The notes beneath the pieces were generated by a model that was given only the letters and a program-made list of their open reading frames with translations, had not been told where the DNA came from and searched no databases. A DNA stretch of 52,671 nucleotides from Acinetobacter variabilis (GTDB lineage: Bacteria > Pseudomonadota > Gammaproteobacteria > Pseudomonadales > Moraxellaceae), in assembly GCF_000369625.1 (NCBI RefSeq), contig NZ_KB850116.1, positions 4,370-57,040 on the forward strand, in the 5' to 3' direction. Below are positions 17,490 through 26,813 of this stretch, piece after piece. How positions within the stretch are numbered: position 1 is the stretch's first letter; each line of letters opens with the position of its first letter. The position numbers were made by a program, and so were the translations under genes.

Positions 17490-17882
17490 TCAAGCTAGAT
17501 TTTTTAGAACTCCACATTGGTCAATTGTACATAAACCATCACAAGTACCTCTTAAATCAGATAATTGTTCAATAAGCTTTTGTTGCTTGATTATATTTTC
17601 TCTGATAGCACTGACATGTAAGTCAATTAATTCATTCACATCTGAACAATTTTTCTTGGGATTATCTTTATAGGTGAGTAATTGACGAATTTCATTCAAA
17701 CTCATATTTAAAGTTCGGCAATTCAAAATAAACTTAATTCGCTCAACATAGCCTATATCGTAAAGGCGGTAATTTCCTTCCGTTCTTTCGGGTTCCGGAA
17801 TTAAACCTTCCTTTTCATAAAACCTAATTGTTAATACTGAACATGAGGTTTTTTTAGAGAGTTCACCAATTTTTAAATGCAT
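17490..17882 (-). CDS. cadR: CadR-type MerR-family metal regulator, copy 1
   Basis: This 130-residue MerR regulator starts at MHLKIGELSKKTSCSVLTIR; the longer frame would run through its own promoter. The winged-helix DNA-binding part (about 1-70) has YEKEGLIPEPERTEGNYRLY. The metal-binding residues expected for CadR/PbrR are present: NCSDVNELIDLH (Cys near 77) and the C-terminal CDGLCTIDQC. It is divergent from the CDF gene, with a 19-bp-spaced MerR promoter between them, so it should switch that gene on in response to Cd/Zn/Pb. A second copy lies at 33112-33504. Confidence 0.88.
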   Translation of the reverse strand: MHLKIGELSKKTSCSVLTIRFYEKEGLIPEPERTEGNYRLYDIGYVERIKFILNCRTLNMSLNEIRQLLTYKDNPKKNCSDVNELIDLHVSAIRENIIKQQKLIEQLSDLRGTCDGLCTIDQCGVLKNLA

Positions 17883-17905
17883 TGAGTTGGTATTTCCAAA
17901 AAATC

Positions 17906-17936
17906 TTGACTCTATAGTAACTATAGGGATTCTAAT
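17906..17936 (+). promoter_or_regulatory. MerR-type promoter with 19-bp spacer (copy 1)
   Basis: TTGACT (17906-17911) and TCTAAT (17931-17936) are separated by 19 bp that contain the dyad CTATAGTAACTATAG. Over-long spacers with a central dyad are the hallmark of MerR-activated promoters. The direction is toward the CDF gene at 17973. An identical arrangement lies at 33528-33558. Confidence 0.85.
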
Positions 17937-17972
17937 ATTCAAAGTTTATAAATTTTTTTAATGGGTATAATT

Positions 17973-19253
17973 ATGAGTGGTTGTGGATGTAGTAAAGAAA
18001 CACCATGCAAAGATAAGAAATCTCAACAAGAAAATCATCCATCAATTGCAGAAGCAAACAATTCAAAGAATTGTAATAATACGCTTAGCTGTTGTGGTGA
18101 AGAGGAAGAAGAAAAATCTTCATCTCCTTGCTGTAACACTTCAAACAGTTGTGAAGATACCGCTCAATCCTGTTGTGGTTCTGATCCCAAAGAAAATTTA
18201 AGCACTGAAGACGTTTTAAAAAATTCGCACTACATGAGTGAATACTTAGTTCCCAAAATGGATTGTTCTGCGGAAGAACAGATGGTTCGTATGGCGCTAT
18301 CTTCAATTGATGGTGTTCAAAAACTCATCTTTGATTTACCTAACCGGTCTTTAAAGGTTCTACATAATCAAAAAGATGAAAATATAACTACCAAACTTGA
18401 AGCTTTGGGTTTTGGTGCAAAGCTTGTGAAGACTGAAACTTATATAAGCAATCAACAAGCTAAGCAAACAAGTACCTACACCATTCCTAAAATGGATTGC
18501 TCTGCTGAAGAGCAAATGGTCCGTATGGCTCTTGCAGATATTGAAGCAGTTAAAGGTCTTACTTTTGATCTTCCCAATCGAAAACTGAAAGTCTTCCATA
18601 ATGAAGGGAGTCAGCAAATTACGGCCAAACTTGAAGGACTGGGTTTTGGGGCGAAACTTGATGAAACACAGCTTTCTTCAGGCGATGTACCTAATGAACC
18701 TGATCCTGTGAGACAAGCTAAAGTACTTAAACTGTTATTAGGCATTAATGCTCTACTTTTCTTTATAGAATTCATCAGCGGTATTATTGCTGCGTCTACA
18801 GGATTGATTGCTGATTCTCTAGATATGTTTGCCGATGCAGCCGTTTATGGTATTGCGCTATATGCCGTCGGAAAAGCTGCGAAATATCAAGTGAAAGCAG
18901 CCCATTTCGCAGGTTGGATTCAGTTATTACTTGCTGTCATCGTGATTATTGATGTCATTAGACGATTCATGTTTGGAAGCGAGCCAGAATCAACGCTCAT
19001 GATTGTTATTGGCCTGCTCGCACTTATAGCTAACGTGACATGCTTATATCTTATTTCTGGTCATCGAGAAGATGGCGCACATATGAAAGCCAGTTGGATT
19101 TTCTCGGCGAATGACGTTGTCGTAAATATGGGCGTTATATTTGCCGGTGTACTCGTGGCGTGGACGGGATCAGCTTACCCAGACTTAATCATTGGCATCC
19201 TGGTTTCTTTATTCGTGCTTAATGGCGCTCGAAAGATTTTGGCTTTGAAGTAA
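17973..19253 (+). CDS. Cys-rich CDF-type cation transporter with two HMA-like domains, copy 1
   Basis: The 426-residue protein has three parts. Residues 1-75 hold eleven cysteines in clusters (GCGC, CC, CC, CC). Two near-identical HMA-like domains (about 90-153 and 168-231) each contain PKMDCSAEEQMVRMAL, with one Cys instead of the usual CxxC. The CDF membrane core (about 250-426) has SLDMFADAAVYG and SANDVVVNMGVI, using D/N residues where CzcD has H, and ends without the cytoplasmic CDF domain. It is probably an efflux carrier for Cd, Zn or Pb under CadR control. I chose ATG 17973; ATG 17961 is also in frame. feoA follows after 11 bp. Confidence 0.82.
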   Translation: MSGCGCSKETPCKDKKSQQENHPSIAEANNSKNCNNTLSCCGEEEEEKSSSPCCNTSNSCEDTAQSCCGSDPKENLSTEDVLKNSHYMSEYLVPKMDCSAEEQMVRMALSSIDGVQKLIFDLPNRSLKVLHNQKDENITTKLEALGFGAKLVKTETYISNQQAKQTSTYTIPKMDCSAEEQMVRMALADIEAVKGLTFDLPNRKLKVFHNEGSQQITAKLEGLGFGAKLDETQLSSGDVPNEPDPVRQAKVLKLLLGINALLFFIEFISGIIAASTGLIADSLDMFADAAVYGIALYAVGKAAKYQVKAAHFAGWIQLLLAVIVIIDVIRRFMFGSEPESTLMIVIGLLALIANVTCLYLISGHREDGAHMKASWIFSANDVVVNMGVIFAGVLVAWTGSAYPDLIIGILVSLFVLNGARKILALK

Positions 19254-19264
19254 GAGTATCGAAA

Positions 19265-19525
19265 ATGAATCTATTTCAAGTTAAACAAAATCAGATCGTC
19301 AAAATTAGAGATCTCAAAAAAGGTAATCAATACAGTCATACCACTGATCCCGTATTGGAACGGCTCCAACTATTAGGTTTTAGAGAGGGTGAAACTCTAC
19401 AAGTACTCGCTAAAGGTGTTTTTGGCGGAGATCCTGTTTTAGTTCAAATTGAAACTTCAAGATTCGCATTAAGAAAGAATGAAGCTGAAAGAATTTTTGT
19501 AGAGTTAGTATCCAATGAAGATTAA
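19265..19525 (+). CDS. feoA: FeoA-like ferrous iron transport protein
   Basis: This 86-residue SH3-like cytoplasmic protein shows the FeoA pattern LERLQLLGFREGETLQVL, GDPVLVQIETSRFALRKNEAERI. FeoA supports the FeoB permease, probably by contact with its GTPase part. It starts 11 bp after the CDF stop and overlaps feoB by 11 bp, so CDF-feoA-feoB form one CadR-controlled transcript. The pairing with a metal regulator suggests that iron or manganese uptake is coupled to efflux of a toxic metal. Only its first twelve bases survive in the second cassette (34886-34897). Confidence 0.88.
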   Translation: MNLFQVKQNQIVKIRDLKKGNQYSHTTDPVLERLQLLGFREGETLQVLAKGVFGGDPVLVQIETSRFALRKNEAERIFVELVSNED

Positions 19526-20697
19526 GAACATTGCATTAGTCGGTAATCCAAATTGTGGAAAAACCTCTTTATTTAATACGCTTACTGGTACGCGACAAAA
19601 AGTTGCCAACTATGCTGGGGTTACCGTAGAAAGAAAAGAAGGTTCTTTTAAATTACCTTCTGGTGATGCAATACGAGTATTGGACTTACCCGGAACTTAC
19701 AGTTTAAAACCTGGTAGTTTAGATGAAGAAGTCACCAGGGCAGTTTGTTTGGGCGAGCTAAAAGGTGAAATTCTACCCGATATTTTTATATGCGTTGTAG
19801 ATGCCACAAATTTAAGCTTACATTTGAGCTTGGTTCTCGAAGTTCGTGCTCTAAATCGCCCTATGATTCTTGTATTAAATATGATGGATGAGGTCAAAAA
19901 GCGTGGTATTTCCATTGATAAGGATAAACTGTCTCAACTGTTAGGTATCCCTGTAGTTGAAGCTGTCGCAGTTAAAACAAAAGGAATTCAAGATTTAATT
20001 AATCAATTAGATCAAAAAAATCTTTTTATTACTCCTTATCATTCTGAATTAAGTCATTTTGAACAGGTCAAACAAATCACCAAACAAGTTATTTTAAATA
20101 ATGACAGTGGTGATAAAAGAACCGCATTTCTAGATAAAATTTTTCTACATCCTGTATTGGGTTTAGTAATCTTAACTTTAACCATGTTTGTGATGTTCCA
20201 GGCGGTATTTATATGGGCAACGCCTTTTATTGAATTCATTGAAAATTTTGTCGCATGGCTCAGTGATTTTATTGGACCACTAATCCAACATCCTCTATTA
20301 AAAAGCTTGGTTGTGGATGGGGTAATTGCTGGTGCAGGTAGCGTGCTTGCATATATGCCTCAGATTTTGATTTTATTCTTCTTCATTTTAATGCTTGAAG
20401 AGTCAGGCTATTTACCCCGGGCAGCATTTCTTTTAGATAAATTAATGTCTAAAGCCGGGCTTAGCGGCCGTTCATTTATTCCTCTGCTATCCAGTTTTGC
20501 TTGTGCCATTCCCGGAATTATGGCAACCAGAAGTATCAGCTCTGAACGGGACCGATTAGCAACAATTATGATTGCACCCTTGATGACCTGTTCAGCAAGA
20601 TTGCCAGTAAGAGGTGGATCAGGAAATTTGAACAACACTTATAAGTGATATTTTGCTCCCCAAATGATGTTATAAACATCAATATATGGAGTATTTT

Positions 20698-21003
20698 ATG
20701 GCACGTAGACCAAGAAGAAATCATTCAAATGATTTTAAAGCTAAGGTAGCACTTGCTGCGATTAAAGCAGAAAAAACACTTGCTGAATTGAGTGCTGAAT
20801 TTGATGTTCATCAAAACCAAATTATCGACTGGAAAAATCAACTGATTTCAGCTTCCTCGCAAGCTTTCGATCAATCAAAAGCTCCAACAGAACCACCCAT
20901 CGATCTAAAAAAACTACATGCAAAAATCGGTGAGCAGGCATTAGAAATTGATTTTTTAGAAGGTGTGTTGAAGAAACTGGGCCGCTTCAACCACAAAAGT
21001 TAA
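20698..21003 (+). CDS. IS3-family transposase OrfA
   Basis: The 101-residue OrfA begins MARRPRRNHSNDFKAKVALAAIK with an HTH (TLAELSAEFDVHQNQIIDWK) and a leucine-zipper-like C-terminus (LHAKIGEQALEIDFLEGVLKKL). It ends just after the probable -1 frameshift zone. The ATG at 20698 is preferred; an in-frame start at 20686 would add four residues. Confidence 0.9.
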   Translation: MARRPRRNHSNDFKAKVALAAIKAEKTLAELSAEFDVHQNQIIDWKNQLISASSQAFDQSKAPTEPPIDLKKLHAKIGEQALEIDFLEGVLKKLGRFNHKS

Positions 21004-21830
21004 TCGATGACTCACTTCAGATTTCAGTATCTAAGCAAGCTCAGCTGCTGAAAGTCTCCCGTGGTTGTTATTACTATCGCCCAAAACCTGTGAGTGCATC
21101 AGATCTGAAGCTGATGCGGTGTATGGATGAGTTACATATGCAATACCCTTTTGCAGGTAGCCGTATGATGCGTGATTTGTTGAATCGTCAAGGACATCAT
21201 ATAGGACGACGTCATACACGTACTTTAATGAAGAAAATGGGCATTAATGCGTTATATTGCAAACCAAATTTAAGCCAGGCTAATCAAGCTCACCGCAAAT
21301 ATCCATATCTGCTCAAAGGATTGGCTATTCAGCGCAGTAATCAAGTGTGGTCTACGGATATAACGTATATCCCTATGGCAAAAGGCTTTGTTTATTTATG
21401 TGCTGTGATTGATTGGCATAGCCGCAAGGTACTTGCGCATAGAGTATCGATTAGTATGGAGGTTACATTTTGCATAGAAACATTAAATGAAGCTATTGAA
21501 AAATATGGTCGACCTGAAATATTTAATACAGACCAAGGCAGTCAGTTTACCAGTGATGCATTTATTGATGTATTGAAATCAAATGGCATTCAAATCAGTA
21601 TGGATGGTAAAGGTCGATGGGTTGATAATGTGATGGTTGAACGATTATGGCGGAGCGTTAAATATGAAGAGGTGTATCTCAAAGCCTACAGCAATGTTTT
21701 GGATGCGAAGAAGCAATTAAACGCATATTTTGAATTTTATAATTTGAAACGACCTCATTCGAGTCTGGATAAAATGACTCCAGATGAGTTTTACTATGAC
21801 CAGCTACCACAACAAAATAAGATAGCTTAA
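20970..21830 (+). CDS. IS3-family transposase OrfB (DDE integrase core)
   Basis: This is the catalytic half, in the -1 frame relative to OrfA and open from about 20970. It contains the HTH_21 block (MQYPFAGSRMMRDLLNRQGH) and the rve core: VWSTDITYIPM (D), NTDQGSQFTS (D) and MVERLWRSVKYEEVY (E, 35 residues on), ending with FYNLKRPHSSLDKMTP. Its only in-frame start is a GTG at 21090, too late for a complete protein. Expression by frameshift as an OrfAB fusion is therefore expected. Confidence 0.88.
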   Translation, partial: EETGPLQPQKLIDDSLQISVSKQAQLLKVSRGCYYYRPKPVSASDLKLMRCMDELHMQYPFAGSRMMRDLLNRQGHHIGRRHTRTLMKKMGINALYCKPNLSQANQAHRKYPYLLKGLAIQRSNQVWSTDITYIPMAKGFVYLCAVIDWHSRKVLAHRVSISMEVTFCIETLNEAIEKYGRPEIFNTDQGSQFTSDAFIDVLKSNGIQISMDGKGRWVDNVMVERLWRSVKYEEVYLKAYSNVLDAKKQLNAYFEFYNLKRPHSSLDKMTPDEFYYDQLPQQNKIA

Positions 21831-22642
21831 CTAGAGCAGAGTATCACTTATAAATAAGCTTTTAGTTGTTCAAACATGTGGGACCACCTCTGTATATGCT
21901 TTATTGATCGCGGCATTTATTCCCAACCAATTAATCTACGGCTGGTTAAGTCTGCAAGGATTAGTCCTTTTTGGTCTTTATATGTCGGGAATAGTCTCAG
22001 CGTTATTAGTTTCAGTCTTTCTGAAGTTGGTTCGAAAAGATAAAACTGAAAGTATTTTTATTTTTGAACTTCCCACATACCGAATTCCAGATATTAGAAA
22101 TATTGCATTAGGCTTATATGATAGGGCAACTATTTTCTTAAAACGAGTTGGTGGCATTATCGTTGCGCTGTCTATCTTGTTATGGGTGCTAGTCACGTTC
22201 CCTCAACCACCAGATAATGCAACCATGCCGGCCATTAACTATAGTTTAGCTGGTCAGTTAGGGCATTTAATTCATCCTATATTTGCGCCTATTGGGTTTA
22301 CATGGGAAATATGTATTGCACTCATTCCTGCTATGGCAGCAAGGGAAGTTGTAATTGCTGCTCTTGGGGTGATTTATGCGATGTCAGGTGATGAAGATAC
22401 AGTAACTCAAAGTCTGTTAAGTCAAATTTCAGGCCCGGATGGATGGGGGTTAGCCACAGGTTTATCATTATTGGTATGGTTTATTTTTGCTCCCCATTGT
22501 CTTGCTACGTTAGCAACAATTAGACGAGAAACTGGCAGCTGGAAACAGCCCATCATTATGGCAACTTATTTGTTTGCATTAGCCTACATCTTTTCATTCA
22601 TCACATATCAAGTTGCGAGTAATTTTTAATTAGCAAATGAAT

Positions 22643-22670
22643 AAAATAAGGGAGCTAGCTCCCTTATTTT
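22643..22670. terminator. 28-bp perfect palindrome, bidirectional terminator after feoB
   Basis: AAAATAAGGGAGCT is followed directly by its own reverse complement, with A/T ends suited to termination on both strands. It closes the feoB transcript and could also stop the convergent arsO transcript. Confidence 0.8.
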
Positions 22671-22774
22671 ATTGAAATACTCACTATAAATGAAGCGCTT
22701 TTACAAGAAAAACTGTATAGATATCAATAATATTAAACAGCTTCCTAAGAAAACTTCTAATTTAATTATAAATT

Positions 22775-22909
22775 ATGAAAGAGTTCCCTCTTTTTAGTGC
22801 AATTCATGAAATTAGGTTTAAATATCAAAAATTATGGCTTAATGAAGAGCATGATCTTGTAGACACTTTTAGTGAAATAATAATCAAAATATTGGAATGC
22901 TCCCAGTAG
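22775..22909 (+). CDS. Unassigned 44-residue open frame
   Basis: This short frame starts ATG at 22775 (MKEFPLFSAIHEIRFKYQKL) and lies in the otherwise empty 22671-22956 gap between feoB and arsO. I recognise no family and no clear ribosome site. It is a position where FeoC could lie, but the sequence lacks the FeoC winged helix and cysteines. It may be chance coding. Confidence 0.2.
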   Translation: MKEFPLFSAIHEIRFKYQKLWLNEEHDLVDTFSEIIIKILECSQ

Positions 22910-22956
22910 CCTAGACACAAAACCGATTCTAAAATTCTTATACTCGATATGGATAA

Positions 22957-24054
22957 TTATTCTGAAAATTTTTTAGTATTAATTTCTTGTAGATAAGTGA
23001 AGATCTCATCTACTGTAGCTCTCGCTGTTCTAGAAACGCCAATTAATGTTGCAGATGCCATACCTGTCCAATCTCCATATCCAACTAACCACAAGTTAGG
23101 TAACTTAATAGACCTTCCATTTTGAACTTCTACAAAGTTATCTCGCTCTACTATATCTATACTTTTTAGATGATTTAATGAAGCCTTAAATCCAGTACAC
23201 CAAATAATCACATCAATTTTCTCTTTTTTTCCATCTGGCCAAATAACTGTATCTGTAGCTAAAGATTGAAAAGGTGGACGGCTATGTAAGACTCCTCTAT
23301 TCCTTGCCTCTTTGACACTATTGATCATCACAATATCACCTAGGCCACCTATTGGCTGGTCAACTTTTCTTCCTTCTTGTTGTACTTTTAAACGCTCAGT
23401 TGCTCTTAAAAACAGTACTCGACCATCGACATCATCAGGTAAAAATTGAGGCGGAGTTTTTGTGACCCAAATGGTTTCAGCAACTTGTGAAACCTCAGCG
23501 AGTATTTGCGCGCCCGAATTCCCCCCACCCACCACGATGACTTTCTTATCTTTAAATGAATCTGCATTCAGGTAATGGGCTGAATGTAACTGCGTGCCTT
23601 GAAAGTTTTCCTGTCCCGGATAATCAGGAATAAACGGCTGGCGCCATGTCCCTGTTGCACTGACCACCACCTTGGCTCGCCAAAACTTTTCTCCAGCATA
23701 TACGTCTAAATACTTTCCCTTCGATTCCACACGATCGACATGTACTGGACGAACAATCGAAAATTGATATCTCTGTTCATAAGCCGATAAATACTGGATC
23801 ACCTCATTTCGTGTTGGATAGGTCTGTTCAGTGATGGGCATCATCCAACCGGATAGAGAACTCCAGGTATTAGGAGAAAAAAGACGCAATGACTCCCAGG
23901 TATGCAGCCAGGCACCCCCCGCTTGATTTTGCTCATCCAATATAATGAATGGGATTTTCTTGCGCTTTAAAAAATAAGCGGTAGATAAAGCGGCCTGCCC
24001 ACCACCGATAATGATCACATCAGTTTCAGTCTGTTTCTGGTTCAAAGCCTTCAC
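22957..24054 (-). CDS. arsO: ArsO-type flavin monooxygenase of the arsenic operon
   Basis: This 365-residue FAD/NAD(P)-dependent oxidoreductase has an FAD site at DVIIIGGGQAALSTAYFL (about 12-29), a second Rossmann motif VIVVGGGNSGAQIL (about 169-182), a C-terminal IIWCTGFKASL and a final NLWLVGYGDWTGMASATLIG. Homologues in ars operons are called ArsO; their substrate is not firmly known. It is the last gene of the ars cluster, 158 bp after arsH with a terminator-like hairpin between, so it may be expressed at a lower level than the rest. Confidence 0.8.
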   Translation of the reverse strand: MKALNQKQTETDVIIIGGGQAALSTAYFLKRKKIPFIILDEQNQAGGAWLHTWESLRLFSPNTWSSLSGWMMPITEQTYPTRNEVIQYLSAYEQRYQFSIVRPVHVDRVESKGKYLDVYAGEKFWRAKVVVSATGTWRQPFIPDYPGQENFQGTQLHSAHYLNADSFKDKKVIVVGGGNSGAQILAEVSQVAETIWVTKTPPQFLPDDVDGRVLFLRATERLKVQQEGRKVDQPIGGLGDIVMINSVKEARNRGVLHSRPPFQSLATDTVIWPDGKKEKIDVIIWCTGFKASLNHLKSIDIVERDNFVEVQNGRSIKLPNLWLVGYGDWTGMASATLIGVSRTARATVDEIFTYLQEINTKKFSE

Positions 24055-24086
24055 CTTTTCCTTATTTATCTCTGACTTCTTTAATG

Positions 24087-24117
24087 TAAAAACCCAATCA
24101 TGAAGACTGGGTTTTTA
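24087..24117 (-). terminator. Terminator/attenuator between arsH and arsO
   Basis: TAAAAACCCA (24087-24096) pairs exactly with TGGGTTTTTA (24108-24117). It lies 33 bp before the arsO start, so it should end most ars transcripts after arsH and let some read through. Confidence 0.7.
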
Positions 24118-24212
24118 CAATATTCATTGTACCTTTAACAGCACTTCATCGGTACAGCATAAAAGTGTTACTGACCTGGCAATGAGGCGCAGTATTTAAT
24201 ACCATCCAGCAT

Positions 24213-24917
24213 TTATAAACTGCGCTGATTTACACGCTTGGACAACTCTTCAGCCGATTCCTTGCGTTCAGAATAACGATCTGTCAGGTATTTGCTTTGT
24301 CCACGAGTCAGTAGGGTGAACTTAAATAACTCTTCCATCACATCCACAATCCGGTCATAGAAAGCCGAAGGTTTCATTCGTCCATCTTCTTCAAACTCCA
24401 AAAAAGCTTTTGGAACTGAAGACTGATTTGGAATGGTGATCATCCGCATCCACCGCCCCAAAATACGCATCTGGTTCAGGCTGTTAAATGACTGTGATCC
24501 GCCACTGACTTGCATCAAGGCAAGAGTTTTACCTTGGGTAGCACGGATTGCCCCTCCTGCCAGTGGAATCCAGTCGATTTGAGATTTAAAGATTGAACTC
24601 ATAGAACCATGGCGTTCAGGTGAACACCAGACCATGCCTTCTGACCATGCTAAAAGCTCATGCAGTTCTTTTACTTTTGGATGCTCAGTATCCGCATCTT
24701 CTGGTAAAGGAAGCCCTTTAGGATGAAAGATTTTTATTTCCGCCCCAAAATGCTCAAGGATTCGACCGGCTTCAAGAACTGCAAGGCGACTGTAAGAACG
24801 TTCTCGATTAGAGCCATACAGCAGCAAAATTCGCGGAGGATGAGCAAGTTCTTTGGCTTGAACTTTTTCAAAGGTGGGTTGCTCAAGAAGATTTAGATCT
24901 ACATTTGGGAGATTCAT
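24213..24917 (-). CDS. arsH: ArsH, NADPH-dependent FMN oxidoreductase
   Basis: This 234-residue flavodoxin-like enzyme protects against organoarsenicals by oxidising trivalent forms. Family signatures are [15 protein letters not shown] (FMN phosphate site, about residues 32-46), [22 protein letters not shown] (about 95-116) and [17 protein letters not shown]. It starts four bases before the end of the acr3 region's intergenic gap and is therefore translationally close to acr3 in the same operon. The N- and C-terminal extensions ([15 protein letters not shown] and [11 protein letters not shown]) match full-length ArsH proteins. Confidence 0.94.
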   Translation of the reverse strand: MNLPNVDLNLLEQPTFEKVQAKELAHPPRILLLYGSNRERSYSRLAVLEAGRILEHFGAEIKIFHPKGLPLPEDADTEHPKVKELHELLAWSEGMVWCSPERHGSMSSIFKSQIDWIPLAGGAIRATQGKTLALMQVSGGSQSFNSLNQMRILGRWMRMITIPNQSSVPKAFLEFEEDGRMKPSAFYDRIVDVMEELFKFTLLTRGQSKYLTDRYSERKESAEELSKRVNQRSL

Positions 24918-24921
24918 AGAG

Positions 24922-25962
24922 TTAGGCCTCTTTAAAAACTTTCTTTCTCAGCCAGAGTGAAACACTCACCAAGGCAATCAACACAGGAACTTCGACCAGT
25001 GGGCCAATAATCGTGGTAAAAGCAACAGGCGAAGCGATACCAAAAGTTGCAATCGCTACTGCAAGTGATAATTCAAAATTATTCCCCGCTGCGGTAAATG
25101 CAATTGCTGTGGTCTTAGGATAGTCATTGCCCATCCATTTACTCATAAAGAAGCTGATGAAGAACATTAAAACGAAGTAAATGGTTAAAGGAATCGCGAT
25201 GCGTAAAACTTCAAGCGGAAGACTCACGACATCACCGCCTTTTAGGCTAAACATGGCCAGAATGGTGAACAGCAAAGCCATTAAACTCAGCGGACTGATT
25301 TTCGGAATGAACTTGGTTTCATACCATTCCACGCCTTTCTGTTTCACCAAAATCCATCGCGTTAAGAAACCTAATAAGAACGGAATACCAAGATAAACCA
25401 GAACAGCATGGGTGATGGTCCAGAAATCGACATTAATGACCTGCGAAGCGACACCAAAATAGGGTGGAAGGAAGGTCAGGAATAACCAGGCATAGGTACT
25501 GAAAAATAGAATCTGGAAGATGCTGTTAAAGGCAACTAATGCTGCAACATATTGATTATCACCACAGGCCAAGCCATTCCACACCAGAACCATGGCAATA
25601 CATCGAGCAAGACCAATCAGGATGACACCGGTCATATATTCTGGATAACTATGTAAAAATATGATTGCCAGGGCAAACATGAGTACTGGCGCGATCAGCC
25701 AGTTTTGTACTAAGGACAAAGTAAGGGTTTTCTTATCCTTAAACACTTGTGGCAAAGTCGCATAGTTCACTTTTGCCAGTGGTGGATACATCATTAGAAT
25801 AAGACCAATCGCGATTGGAATATTCACTGAATCAATGCTTAATTTATCGAGTGCGACAGAAGCCTGAGGAAAGAAGTTTCCGATGGCAATGCCTAAGGCC
25901 ATGGCAATAAAAATCCATAGCGTCAGGTTGCGATCTAAAAAAGATAAGCGTTTTTCAGACAT
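24922..25962 (-). CDS. acr3: Acr3-family arsenite efflux permease
   Basis: This 346-residue inner-membrane carrier, annotated as ArsB in many genomes, is of the ACR3 family with ten predicted membrane segments. Signatures are [11 protein letters not shown] (about residues 58-68), [22 protein letters not shown] (about 117-138, with the conserved Cys used for As(III) binding) and [20 protein letters not shown] (about 287-306). It expels arsenite produced by the two arsenate reductases of the operon. It starts five bases after the arsC stop. Confidence 0.95.
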   Translation of the reverse strand: MSEKRLSFLDRNLTLWIFIAMALGIAIGNFFPQASVALDKLSIDSVNIPIAIGLILMMYPPLAKVNYATLPQVFKDKKTLTLSLVQNWLIAPVLMFALAIIFLHSYPEYMTGVILIGLARCIAMVLVWNGLACGDNQYVAALVAFNSIFQILFFSTYAWLFLTFLPPYFGVASQVINVDFWTITHAVLVYLGIPFLLGFLTRWILVKQKGVEWYETKFIPKISPLSLMALLFTILAMFSLKGGDVVSLPLEVLRIAIPLTIYFVLMFFISFFMSKWMGNDYPKTTAIAFTAAGNNFELSLAVAIATFGIASPVAFTTIIGPLVEVPVLIALVSVSLWLRKKVFKEA

Positions 25963-25967
25963 TTCAC

Positions 25968-26441
25968 TTACTCAACGTTCGAAATTTGATTAATTGCTGC
26001 AATCAATTCTGAGCGAGATAGTTTATCTACATTAAGTTTAAATAAAGCATCTAAGCGACGATTGATATGTTCAACAGTGCTCATAAAGGCTTTCATTTTT
26101 TCTTCTTTATTCACGTCTAAGTGTGAAGGATCAGCCAAGCCCCAATGTGCCTTGATTGCTCCACCCAAATAAAGTGGACATGCTTCTTGAGCAGCAGAAT
26201 CACATACTGTGATCACAACATCAGGTTGATATTGTTCACAATCATTAATCGTTTTACTCCATAAACCTTCGGTAGATAATCCTAAGTTTTCAAGGGTTTC
26301 TAAAGTTAGCGGGTGAACTTGACCTGAAGGCTTACTCCCAGCGCTATAGGCTTTCCAACCTTCTGGTGCTCGGCTATTAAACAAAACTTCAGACAAAATG
26401 CTACGGCAGCTATTTCCAGTACATAAAAATAAAAATTTCAT
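25968..26441 (-). CDS. arsC: Thioredoxin-type arsenate reductase ArsC
   Basis: This low-molecular-weight phosphatase-type arsenate reductase has its phosphate loop CTGNSCRS at residues 7-14 and the redox pair in [10 protein letters not shown] (about C80 and C88), the usual Cys triad. A DPSHLDV-like catalytic Asp loop lies near 122. It reduces As(V) to As(III) using thioredoxin. The ATG at 26441 is preferred over a GTG at 26453; the longer form would overlap arsR by 8 bp. It is the first of two mechanistically different arsenate reductases in this operon. Confidence 0.93.
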   Translation of the reverse strand: MKFLFLCTGNSCRSILSEVLFNSRAPEGWKAYSAGSKPSGQVHPLTLETLENLGLSTEGLWSKTINDCEQYQPDVVITVCDSAAQEACPLYLGGAIKAHWGLADPSHLDVNKEEKMKAFMSTVEHINRRLDALFKLNVDKLSRSELIAAINQISNVE

Positions 26442-26445
26442 TGAA

Positions 26446-26769
26446 TTACTCACAATAACTATTTACAGAAAGGGGGTGTTGATCATCCAGCTTTGATTGA
26501 GATTGAACCGTCTTCAAAATATCTAAAATTTCATAACACCAGTTGGCCAATTTTGGATTGATACTGTAGTAAACCCATTGGCCTTGTCTGCGATCTTGAA
26601 GTAGCCCTGAAGCACGTAAAAGGGCTAAATGTCTTGAAATTTTCGGTTGACTGAGTTGTAGTTTTTCAGTCAAATCACATACACATAGTTCTTTATTTTC
26701 AACAATTAATGTCACTATATTGAGACGTGTTTCATCTGATAAGCATTTAAAAAAATTAACTTGATCCAT
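26446..26769 (-). CDS. arsR: ArsR, arsenite-responsive repressor
   Basis: This 107-residue SmtB/ArsR-family repressor has a winged HTH with LCVCDLTEKLQLSQPKISRH (about residues 27-46), where the CxC pair is the As(III) sensor. It also has ALLRASGLLQDRRQGQWVYY. The start is set by AAGGAGATTTAT just upstream of the ATG at 26769; the longer frame lacks a ribosome site. It is the second gene of the operon, behind the glutaredoxin-type arsC, and probably represses at the dyad at 27280-27315. Confidence 0.93.
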   Translation of the reverse strand: MDQVNFFKCLSDETRLNIVTLIVENKELCVCDLTEKLQLSQPKISRHLALLRASGLLQDRRQGQWVYYSINPKLANWCYEILDILKTVQSQSKLDDQHPLSVNSYCE

Positions 26770-26813
26770 ATAAATCTCCTTCACATTCTTTCCATTCAAG
26801 AGATGAGAAAGTA

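Larger units (their letters stand above)
20610..21891 (+). mobile_element. IS3-family insertion sequence in feoB
   Basis: The 1,282-bp element has imperfect inverted ends: AGAGGTGG...TTTGAACA (from 20610) and TGTTCAAA...CCACCTCT (to 21891). It is flanked by a 3-bp GTA target duplication (20607-20609 and 21892-21894). It carries orfA and orfB in a -1 frame relation, as usual for IS3 elements. Confidence 0.93.
19515..22629 (+). pseudogene. feoB: feoB, ferrous iron permease, interrupted by an IS3-family element
   Basis: Removing the IS (20610-21891) and one GTA duplication restores a 609-residue FeoB. The N-terminal G domain has G1 GNPNCGKTS (residues 10-18), G2 region with NYAGVTVE, G3 DLPG and G4 NMMD. 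The membrane part has gate motifs SFACAIPGIMATRSI and, after the IS, LIPAMAAREVVI. The insertion falls at the Val of MTCSARLPV. The upstream part alone (to 20648) would make the GTPase and the first membrane helices plus a 12-residue IS-encoded tail. The interruption is recent, since both halves are open and the duplication is exact. A palindromic terminator follows at 22643. Confidence 0.93.
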
